Of a stretch of 41,982 nucleotides of DNA, positions 36,806-41,982 are shown one piece after another. Every line of letters starts with the position of its first letter. Position 1 is the stretch's first letter. This stretch comes from an uncultured Mucilaginibacter sp. (lineage in GTDB: Bacteria > Bacteroidota > Bacteroidia > Sphingobacteriales > Sphingobacteriaceae). Under the pieces are notes generated by a model. It had not been told where the DNA came from and made no database searches. It was given only the letters and a program-made list of their open reading frames with translations. The stretch lies in NCBI GenBank assembly GCA_903927645.1, contig CAIYNX010000230.1, positions 1-41,982 on the forward strand, in the 5' to 3' direction. Both the position numbers and the translations under genes were made by a program.

Positions 36806-37912
36806 ATGGCTCGTGCAAAGAATAAGAAAAAAAATAACTTTAGTATAGTCGATAAGATTGTCTTAATTCTTAATGGCATAGCTGTAGCTTTGTTACTACT
36901 AAGTTATTTGGCACCAATTGTTGACCCCCGTGACTTTACAATTATTGCGATATTGGGTTTTGGGTATTTAGCTTTGCTGGCTACCAATTGTATGTTTATT
37001 ATTTACTGGGCAGTACGCTTTAAAATTTTCTTCTTGATATCAGCCTTGAGTATATTATTAGGATTCAAGGTATTGACTGCAAATTTTGGTTTCAATTTTC
37101 AAAAACAGGTAGCGCGAGCCGAGGCAAATATACACATGATGGCCTACAATGTTCATGGTTTTGTTGGGATTGATAGCTACGAAGGGGACTCTATACACGC
37201 TGGTGTTTTAGATCTGGTAAATGACTATCAACCTGATATTTTAAACTTCGAGGAATTTTCAGAAGAGCGCAATCCCAATAGACTTCAGATCATAGACTCT
37301 GTTAAAAAAGTTCTAAAAACTGAGCATTATTTTTTTAAGTCGTTTTCTAAAAATCGCAGGCAATTTTCAGGCAACGCCATTTTTACGAAATTTCCTATAA
37401 TTGATACAGGTGTAATTCCCACACCAGGCTTTTTTAAGATCAGGTCAATATTTGTTGATTTAAGGTATGGAAAAAAAACCCTAAGGGTTTATTCTGTTCA
37501 CCTGACTGCGGTTAATATTCAGGAAAACGAAAAACGCCGCTATTTAAATGGGAAATTGAACGTCGATAACTCCACATTTATTAGAAATAGACTTAATTCT
37601 GCCTTTGTCCTGAGAAGTTTGGAGGTATCGGTCATAAAAAAGCATATGGCTAAATGCCCTTACCCGTATATTGTAGCTGGGGATTTTAATGATACACCCA
37701 ACTCGTTCGCTGTTAATACACTTAGTGATGGATTGAAAAATACATTTATTGAGAAAGGCAATGGACTGGGGGCAACTTATTACAGTAAATTTTCATTATT
37801 GCACATCGATTATATTTTAACCAGTCCCCAGTTTGATGTTGTAAATTACCAGGTTATTGAAAAAAAGCTTTCAGATCATAAGCCTATTATTAGTGAATTG
37901 ATCTTAAGATAA
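36806..37912 (+). CDS. Membrane-anchored endonuclease/exonuclease/phosphatase family protein
   Basis: A 368-residue protein. A TTG 33 bases upstream (36773) keeps the frame open, but the ATG at 36806 starts a natural basic N-terminus. Three hydrophobic helices occupy about residues 15-90. The EEP fold follows: MMAYNVHGF near 111-119, PDILNFEEF near 142-150, GNAIFTKFPI near 187-196, VYSVHLTA near 224-231, VAGDFNDTPNSF near 291-302 and LSDHKPIISEL at the end. These carry the metal- and phosphate-binding Asn, Glu, Asp and His. Members cut nucleic acids, phosphoinositides or lipids. The active site probably faces outside the cytoplasm. A possible -7 box TATTTTTA is at 36765-36772. Confidence 0.85.
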   Translation: MARAKNKKKNNFSIVDKIVLILNGIAVALLLLSYLAPIVDPRDFTIIAILGFGYLALLATNCMFIIYWAVRFKIFFLISALSILLGFKVLTANFGFNFQKQVARAEANIHMMAYNVHGFVGIDSYEGDSIHAGVLDLVNDYQPDILNFEEFSEERNPNRLQIIDSVKKVLKTEHYFFKSFSKNRRQFSGNAIFTKFPIIDTGVIPTPGFFKIRSIFVDLRYGKKTLRVYSVHLTAVNIQENEKRRYLNGKLNVDNSTFIRNRLNSAFVLRSLEVSVIKKHMAKCPYPYIVAGDFNDTPNSFAVNTLSDGLKNTFIEKGNGLGATYYSKFSLLHIDYILTSPQFDVVNYQVIEKKLSDHKPIISELILR

Positions 37913-37961
37913 CAAAAATCTGCTTATGGTAATATTTTCCGATGACGTATCATCCTAAAAC

Positions 37962-37994
37962 AAAAAAAGACGGATAGCTGATGCCATTCGTCTT
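37962..37994 (-). terminator. Terminator of the micropeptide array
   Basis: On the minus strand AAGACGAAT and ATCCGTCTT (plus 37967-37975 and 37986-37994) form a 9-bp stem with one G-T pair and a 10-base loop, followed by a run of seven T. It lies 28 bases past the stop codon of the third micropeptide gene and marks the end of that transcript. Confidence 0.7.
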
Positions 37995-38021
37995 AACCTT
38001 TATAAATGAAATATGAAGTTA

Positions 38022-38099
38022 TTATGCTCTTTTTTTAGCTGGAACAAGTGGCAATAAAATAACTGCGATTAATGCGGCAACTTCTAATACGATTAACAT
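38022..38099 (-). CDS. 25-residue membrane micropeptide, tandem copy 1
   Basis: An ATG-to-TAA frame of 26 codons. The peptide is one hydrophobic helix (about residues 2-19, with Glu6 near its start), then PLVPA and a basic end KKRA. It is one of three tandem paralogues. Relative to copy 2 the codons differ at four sites, three of them synonymous and one Leu/Ile, which is the sign of a translated, selected gene. The bases before the ATG (AAAAATTAAAGTC) are conserved in all three copies and probably hold the ribosome site. Function unknown; size, charge and repetition recall membrane-acting small toxins or signalling peptides. Confidence 0.75.
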   Translation of the reverse strand: MLIVLEVAALIAVILLPLVPAKKRA

Positions 38100-38152
38100 G
38101 ACTTTAATTTTTTAATGATGATAAATGAACTTTAATGATTTGCTTAAAATAA

Positions 38153-38230
38153 TTAAGCTCTTTTTTTAGCTGGAACAAGTGGTAATAAAATAACTGCTAT
38201 TAATGCGGCAACTTCTAATACGATTATCAT
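38153..38230 (-). CDS. 25-residue membrane micropeptide, tandem copy 2
   Basis: A frame of 26 codons whose product is the same as copy 1 except Ile for Leu at residue 2. It has the hydrophobic helix with Glu6, then PLVPAKKRA. The leader TTAAAAATTAAAGTT is shared with the other copies. A spacer of 53 bp separates it from copy 1 and 59 bp from copy 3. Much of the similarity between copies falls in the coding part and the 15 bases before the ATG, and spacers diverge, which supports the reading frame as the conserved object. Confidence 0.75.
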   Translation of the reverse strand: MIIVLEVAALIAVILLPLVPAKKRA

Positions 38231-38289
38231 AACTTTAATTTTTAATAAGTGTGACTATAAATAAATTTTGGCGAAATGATTTAAACTGA

Positions 38290-38367
38290 TTAAGCTTTTT
38301 TTCTTGCTGGAACAAGTGGCAACAAAATAACAGCAATCATAACGGCAACTTCTAATACTACTAACAT
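38290..38367 (-). CDS. 25-residue membrane micropeptide, tandem copy 3
   Basis: The first gene of the array in the direction of transcription and the most divergent copy. Against copy 1 it has Val for Ile3, Val for Ala9, Met for Leu10 and Arg/Lys swaps in the basic tail (PLVPARKKA); other codon changes are synonymous. All changes keep hydrophobicity or charge. Its leader again reads AAAAATTAAAGTC directly before the ATG. The promoter should lie beyond 38367, but no clean box was found. Confidence 0.75.
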   Translation of the reverse strand: MLVVLEVAVMIAVILLPLVPARKKA

Positions 38368-39162
38368 GACTTTAATTTTTAAAATGGTGATTGTAAATTA
38401 ATTTTTTTTGTGAACCATTTACCATTCTTCAAAGCGTCTTTCAATTTTATCTTCGGGACCGGATTTCAGAACATATGTATTCTGCGTGGTTACCGTCTAA
38501 AAATATGCCACATTGATATATCCTTTTTTAGAAAGAAAACAGTCGAAAATGGAAATTGTATAAATTTCAAAATCATCGAAAAAAAAAGCTCAAAGTTCAA
38601 TTTTAATCATGTTTTTTTGGTCAAAGACTCAAAAAAGTATGATTAAACCCGCAAGTACACCTGTTTTTTTTTATTTTATGAATTATAAATCGAAAAATTG
38701 GAAGTTAAAGGCAATAAACCCCCGAAAAAGGGAAAAGTAATTCATGCAATGGTTAATGATAACACCTGTGTGAAAAATTATTACAGGGTTAGGCATTTTA
38801 AGGAAAAAACAGCCTGAAAAAAGATATTTGTAAAGTTGATTTTCATTTAAAGAAATATTTGCCAAAATGTCATAAAGCATGACAATGTCATGCTTTATGA
38901 CATTTTGGCGTTTAAAAAGCATGACAAATGCCTGCCAAAAGCCATGAATTCGTTATTAATGGGGATTGTGATCAAAATTCGGTCTATGCCAAAAAAAACC
39001 AATAAACGTTACAGGGATTCAAAAATGTCATAATTTACAATTTTAGTGCAAAAAAGGTATGGCCTATTACATTAATGGCAATGTTTCTTAGTTTCTGCCG
39101 CTAAATTAATATTATGTAATGCGCCACGAAGTGGTTTAGGATGTAATATTGCAATAGGATTG
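38368..39162. other. 795-bp region between batE and the micropeptides
   Basis: No convincing long gene. It contains the 49-bp palindrome (38861-38909) and two shorter related sites at 38916-38927 and 39022-39033. On the minus strand just upstream of the micropeptides a frame reads TTQNTYVLKSGPEDKIERR then FEEW and a stop (about 38405-38480); it lacks a start codon and may be the tail of a lost gene. Promoters for the micropeptide array should lie in this region. Confidence 0.4.
38861..38909. repeat. Perfect 49-bp palindrome made of two dyads
   Basis: The arms (38861-38884 and 38886-38909) are perfect 24-bp inverted repeats with one A between them, starting GCCAAAATGTCAT. Each arm itself contains a dyad TGTCAT-N5-ATGACA (38868-38884 and 38886-38902). 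Related single sites lie nearby: AAAGCATGACAA at 38916-38927 and AAAATGTCATAA at 39022-39033. There is no T run on either strand, so it is not a standard terminator. It could be a double operator, a replication or recombination site, or a small mobile repeat. Confidence 0.85.
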
Positions 39163-39921
39163 TTAAATTTCGCGGGTATCAGCAAGCTTTATCCAGCCCT
39201 GGTTGCCATTAACCATGCTGATATTGATCCAGCCATTGGTTTTTTCCAGAATATTCACCTTGGTGCCTTCGTGAATGATAAAAAGAGTGCGCTGGCGGTC
39301 GGTTGGGCCGCTTTTAACGTTGACAGTGCCATTGAAAATAATTGCTTGCTGGCTGTCATTAAAATAGGCAACCTGGCGGTTTGCTATAAAAAAGGAAAAC
39401 AAGCCCGCAAAAACACAAATCAAAGAAATGTAAAAGGAGAATTTCTTTAATGCGAGTATATTTGTTAACAGGTAAACGATAAAAAGCCCCGATGCCAATA
39501 GTACCATTGTGATACTAATTATTGCAAAAGTTTGCGTTGAAAAACTGAGGATAAAGTTATGCCACCATCTGGTTAAAAAAAATACAGGCGCCGGATCAAT
39601 TTTATCGGTAGTTTTTGCGTTAGCTAGTTTGATATTGAAATTAATATCCTGATCACCAGGGGAGAGTTTATGTGCTTTTTCAAAATAAAGTATTGCAGAT
39701 GGGATTTCGCCCAGTTTATAACTGGCATTGCCCATGTTAAAATACAATGCAGCTGATTGATAACCGCTATTTAAAACGGCGCGGTAATTGTCCAAAGCTT
39801 CTTTGTATTGTGCTTTGTTATAGTTGTTATTACCCTTTATAAAAGTACTATTTGCATGTTCGCTGCCTAATGATAAGAGCGGCAAAACAAATGCAATGAA
39901 AATAAATAAACTGCGCTTCAT
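39163..39921 (-). CDS. batE: BatE-like protein: TPR repeats, two membrane helices, SH3 domain
   Basis: A 252-residue protein when started at the ATG at 39921, which gives a clean signal peptide (KRSLFIFIAFVLPLLSLGS). A longer frame starts 51 bases upstream inside batD and is unlikely. Tetratricopeptide repeats follow (YNKAQYKEALDNYRAVL near residues 33-49; ALYFNMGNASYKLGEIPSAI near 56-75). Two transmembrane helices lie at about 130-155 and 165-185. A bacterial SH3 domain ends it (NVKSGPTDRQRTLFIIHEGT near 206-225, GWINISMVNGNQGWIKL). This is the layout of BatE in the Bacteroidota aerotolerance operon. It is 4 bp after batD. Confidence 0.85.
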   Translation of the reverse strand: MKRSLFIFIAFVLPLLSLGSEHANSTFIKGNNNYNKAQYKEALDNYRAVLNSGYQSAALYFNMGNASYKLGEIPSAILYFEKAHKLSPGDQDINFNIKLANAKTTDKIDPAPVFFLTRWWHNFILSFSTQTFAIISITMVLLASGLFIVYLLTNILALKKFSFYISLICVFAGLFSFFIANRQVAYFNDSQQAIIFNGTVNVKSGPTDRQRTLFIIHEGTKVNILEKTNGWINISMVNGNQGWIKLADTREI

Positions 39922-39925
39922 TTTT

Positions 39926-41734
39926 TTAAATCTTATCTTCAATATCCTGAATAATTGTTTTTGCCTTATCAAAAACTTCCTGTTCCGAAATATGGGTTAC
40001 AGGTGCGTAACGGGCCATTTCGCAGAGGTCCAGCGTACCGAGCAGGCGCTTGGTTAACTCGTCATTTATACCCTTTGATTTTAACGCGGCTGCTATATTT
40101 TCCCGGTCAAGGTCGGCAGAGGAAATATTGAGTTTGTCACCAAGATATCCATAAAGGCCTTTAAAAACATTTTCATAGAATACTTTGGTGTTTTTGACTG
40201 TAAGTTGTTGCCTGGCACTGGCCAGATGTTTGGCGGCAATTTTACCCGCCCTGCGGCTTTTTACTTTTACTATATCACTATTATTTTTCCGGCTTTTATT
40301 ACGTGCGTAAAAGGTAATTACGCATGCAAAAGGACCAGCCATGAGCAGTAAAAAAAACAACCATGAGCCATAAAAGGCGTCGCTTGCTTTTTCGAGTTCA
40401 GGTTCTCCTGTTTTTATGTAACGGATGTCTTTATCCAGCAACTTTATGTCTTGTTTATCAGCCGCCAGGGCAGTAACATTACTTTCAGTTGCCCCTTTAG
40501 CAACTTTGATGTGGAATGCAGGAGCGGTAAGGGTTACATATTTACCGGTAGATGGGTTAAAATAGGAGAATTTTAACGCATCGATGGTAAAATCGCCATG
40601 GTGCCGGGGGATGAGCAGGTAGTTGTACACCCTGTATCCTGAAACACCGTTTTCAGTTCCTTTAACTGAATCCGTGATTTTGGGATCGTATTTTTCAAAA
40701 TCAGGAGGAAAATCAACATTCAAATTTTTTAAAAGTTTAATATTGCCCGAGCCCGTAATTTTTACTTTGTAGTTGAGCGCATCGTTGGTCTTTAAATCTG
40801 TTTTGTCGGTAGCTGTTTCCAGGCTGAACTTTCCGACAGCGCCTGCAAAACTGGCCGGTTTACCATCAACAGGTAATGGCTTTACATGAATAGTTACCGG
40901 TGCACTTTTAACTTTGTATTTTACATCCTTAAAAGCGCCAAAAAACTGGTCCATAATATCACGCGAGGGTACCTGTTGTCTAACCAGAAAGGTCATACCC
41001 ATTGGGTCTATAGTTAAATTTCCCGCATGATCCGGAAATAAAATAGTTTGTTTAAGGTCGGCTACATTATATTTCACGCCCTTATAGGTATCCACACGCC
41101 ATTGTACCTGCTGCTGCAGGTTTTTAATATCCTCGTTCCAGAAACCATTCAGGTCCGGCAGTTTATCAACCTGGCTTTGCTCAATGCCTATACGGGTGTA
41201 TAACCGGTAAGTAAGGTTTAATTGCTGGCCTTCATAAACGGTTTCCTTCTCCACGATGGCTTTTATGAATAATGATTTTGATAGGTCTGCAGGGTTGCCT
41301 TCGCTTAGCTGATCTGCTTGTCCGCCGCCTTGCTGAGCAGCGCTACTGCGGGGAACAGATTGCCCTTTAATGATTTTAATTCTTAGCGGGTTGGTACTTA
41401 ATCGCTTACCGTTTACCATGATAAAGGCCGGACCGATCGTAATTTCACCTTCGCGCAATCCGCTTAAATCATAGCTGTACGAATTACTGGAGGTGGTAGT
41501 ACCGTTGATGTACGTCATATTGGTTGATACATTTGGTCCAGATAAAACTTCCAGCCCTGCAAAGTCCGGGGGGGTAAAGCGGTCACCGTTACCGTTTAAT
41601 GAAAATGTAACTTCAAATTGTTCGCCGGTGGCCACAGGGTTTTTGTTTACCGAAACGGTAAATTTTTCATTCTGTGCAAAAAGCAAGTTTGTGCATAGCA
41701 AAAAAAACAATAAAATATAATATTTACCTTTCAT
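39926..41734 (-). CDS. batD: BatD-like aerotolerance/membrane protein
   Basis: A 602-residue protein from the ATG at 41734; a TTG three codons upstream is less likely. The signal peptide runs KGKYYILLFFLLCTNLLFAQ (residues 2-21). The long periplasmic part has beta-rich repeats beginning FTVSVNKNPVATGEQFEVTF near 25-44 and GLEVLSGPNVS near 59-69, typical of BatD. One transmembrane helix lies near 459-477, followed by a basic cytoplasmic tail with SRRAGKIAAKHLASARQQL. BatD works with the von Willebrand-domain proteins BatA/B and the TPR proteins BatC/E; the exact mechanism in oxygen tolerance is debated. Normal length. It starts 2 bp after batC ends. Confidence 0.9.
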   Translation of the reverse strand: MKGKYYILLFFLLCTNLLFAQNEKFTVSVNKNPVATGEQFEVTFSLNGNGDRFTPPDFAGLEVLSGPNVSTNMTYINGTTTSSNSYSYDLSGLREGEITIGPAFIMVNGKRLSTNPLRIKIIKGQSVPRSSAAQQGGGQADQLSEGNPADLSKSLFIKAIVEKETVYEGQQLNLTYRLYTRIGIEQSQVDKLPDLNGFWNEDIKNLQQQVQWRVDTYKGVKYNVADLKQTILFPDHAGNLTIDPMGMTFLVRQQVPSRDIMDQFFGAFKDVKYKVKSAPVTIHVKPLPVDGKPASFAGAVGKFSLETATDKTDLKTNDALNYKVKITGSGNIKLLKNLNVDFPPDFEKYDPKITDSVKGTENGVSGYRVYNYLLIPRHHGDFTIDALKFSYFNPSTGKYVTLTAPAFHIKVAKGATESNVTALAADKQDIKLLDKDIRYIKTGEPELEKASDAFYGSWLFFLLLMAGPFACVITFYARNKSRKNNSDIVKVKSRRAGKIAAKHLASARQQLTVKNTKVFYENVFKGLYGYLGDKLNISSADLDRENIAAALKSKGINDELTKRLLGTLDLCEMARYAPVTHISEQEVFDKAKTIIQDIEDKI

Positions 41735-41736
41735 GG

Positions 41737-41874
41737 TTACCAATCCTTTGTTACAGGTATTTTAGCCCCTTTAAATTTCTTGTTTTTTAACTTTTCCTGC
41801 GTTTGTTTTTCATTATTGTTGAGTGCATCCAGCATCCTTTGAGCATCTTCTTTGGATAGTTTATCTGGCCATGG
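41737..41874 (-). CDS. batC: 3' end of a BatC-like gene, truncated
   Basis: The last ~45 codons of a gene ending 2 bp before batD. PDKLSKEDAQRMLDALNNNE (start at about 41868) and the lysine-rich end KFKGAKIPVTKDW are the usual tail of BatC, the TPR protein encoded before BatD. The TPR part is absent. Upstream of about 41870 this frame no longer reads like BatC, and a different frame codes for part of aspartate-semialdehyde dehydrogenase. The gene is therefore broken at its 5' side. Confidence 0.7.
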   Translation of the reverse strand, partial: PWPDKLSKEDAQRMLDALNNNEKQTQEKLKNKKFKGAKIPVTKDW

Positions 41875-41982
41875 GGCCTTCTTCGCCCCTGCGTTCGCTA
41901 AACAACTGGTCAACCGCTTTTTTGCCGGTGCCGGTAACGCTTTGGTAAGTGCTAACAACAATCCTCTTTATTGTATATTTTA
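41861..41982 (-). pseudogene. asd: Internal fragment of aspartate-semialdehyde dehydrogenase (asd)
   Basis: On the minus strand from the window edge a frame reads KYTIKRIVVSTYQSVTGTGK, then KAVDQLFSERRGEEGPMA, then Arg and a TAA at 41861-41863. STYQSVTGTG and the following KAVDQL are characteristic of the middle of Asd, around residues 120-160 of some 330; Asd makes aspartate semialdehyde for lysine, threonine and methionine. The matching stops after GPMA, where the batC tail begins, so the C-terminal half with most of the active site is missing. Either a genomic rearrangement or an assembly/cloning chimera made the join. Confidence 0.7.

Larger units (their letters stand above)
38022..38380 (-). 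repeat. Three tandem degenerate repeats of about 130 bp
   Basis: Three units, each an A/T-rich leader plus a 78-bp micropeptide gene, are repeated head to tail with a period of 131 to 137 bp. Copies 1 and 2 are nearly identical over the coding part; copy 3 is older or diverges faster. Conservation covers the coding part and about 15 bases of leader. Confidence 0.85.

Noticed and set aside
38022-38367. CRISPR-like array
   Set aside because: The repeated part is about 95 bp with coding frames, only three units, and the spacers are conserved in length but not unique short inserts; no cas genes are present.
38410-38646. Plus-strand open frame of 78 codons upstream of the micropeptides
   Set aside because: It begins at a GTG without a ribosome site, has a low-complexity Lys/Phe/Asn-rich composition and overlaps the leader region of the array; looks like chance in AT-rich DNA.
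38861-38909. Palindrome as a Rho-independent terminator of the bat operon
   Set aside because: There is no T run after the stem on either strand, and it lies more than 250 bases past the batE stop codon.
38683-38922. Minus-strand open frame of 79 codons running through the palindrome
   Set aside because: Its N-terminal part is simply the translation of the perfect inverted repeat, and the remainder does not resemble a protein family.
41737-41961. Reading the whole terminal frame as a 74-residue protein
   Set aside because: Only the last 45 or so codons look like BatC; the first part is an out-of-frame reading of the asd fragment.

Overview
The window is an AT-rich stretch of a Bacteroidota genome, most likely a Sphingobacteriaceae member such as Mucilaginibacter or Pedobacter. 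This rests on promoters of the Bacteroidota -33/-7 type (TTTG / TAnnTTTG), weak Shine-Dalgarno sequences, a Bat aerotolerance operon at the right edge, and the style of the polysaccharide genes. No species can be proven from the sequence alone.

About 36 kb of the 42 kb is one large exopolysaccharide/capsule locus. Left block (219-7374, + strand): an FkbM-type methyltransferase, four glycosyltransferases and a Wzy-like polymerase, followed by a Wzx-type flippase on the other strand (7556-8917). Second block (9643-13014): a GT26 (WecG/TagA/CpsF) glycosyltransferase, a Gfo/Idh/MocA oxidoreductase, an unrecognised aldo/keto-reductase-like protein and a convergent ChbG/HpnK-type deacetylase. Core block (13384-23803, + strand): Wza-like outer-membrane export lipoprotein, Wzc-like co-polymerase/tyrosine kinase with a tyrosine-rich tail, a second Wzy, a second Wzx, two glycosyltransferases, a second GT26 enzyme and an NAD-dependent sugar epimerase, ending at a clear terminator. 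A beta-helix protein (possible polysaccharide lyase) follows on the minus strand. Two polyprenyl-phosphate sugar transferases (26433 + and 29485 -) could each start a repeat unit on the lipid carrier. The right block (32028-36522, - strand) has two membrane acyltransferases and two glycosyltransferases.

Together the genes give a complete Wzx/Wzy pathway: initiation on undecaprenyl phosphate, unit assembly by glycosyltransferases, acyl/methyl decoration, flipping, polymerisation and Wza/Wzc export. Initiator, GT26, Wzx and Wzy are all present twice but the exporter only once, which suggests two repeat units sharing one exporter, or a merger of two loci.

The locus shows rearrangement and decay. 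There is an IS630-type element with a -1 frameshift transposase, a full-length but heavily decayed rmlA (rfbA) pseudogene at 31160-32008, and a second probable rmlA start that the IS element splits. At the extreme right edge a fragment of asd runs directly into the 3' end of a batC-like gene.

Outside the polysaccharide genes are a membrane-anchored endonuclease/exonuclease/phosphatase-family protein (36806-37912), three tandem genes for near-identical 25-residue membrane micropeptides (38022-38367, - strand), a perfect 49-bp palindrome (38861-38909), and batE, batD and the end of batC. The tandem micropeptides and the palindrome upstream of them are the most likely undescribed system here.
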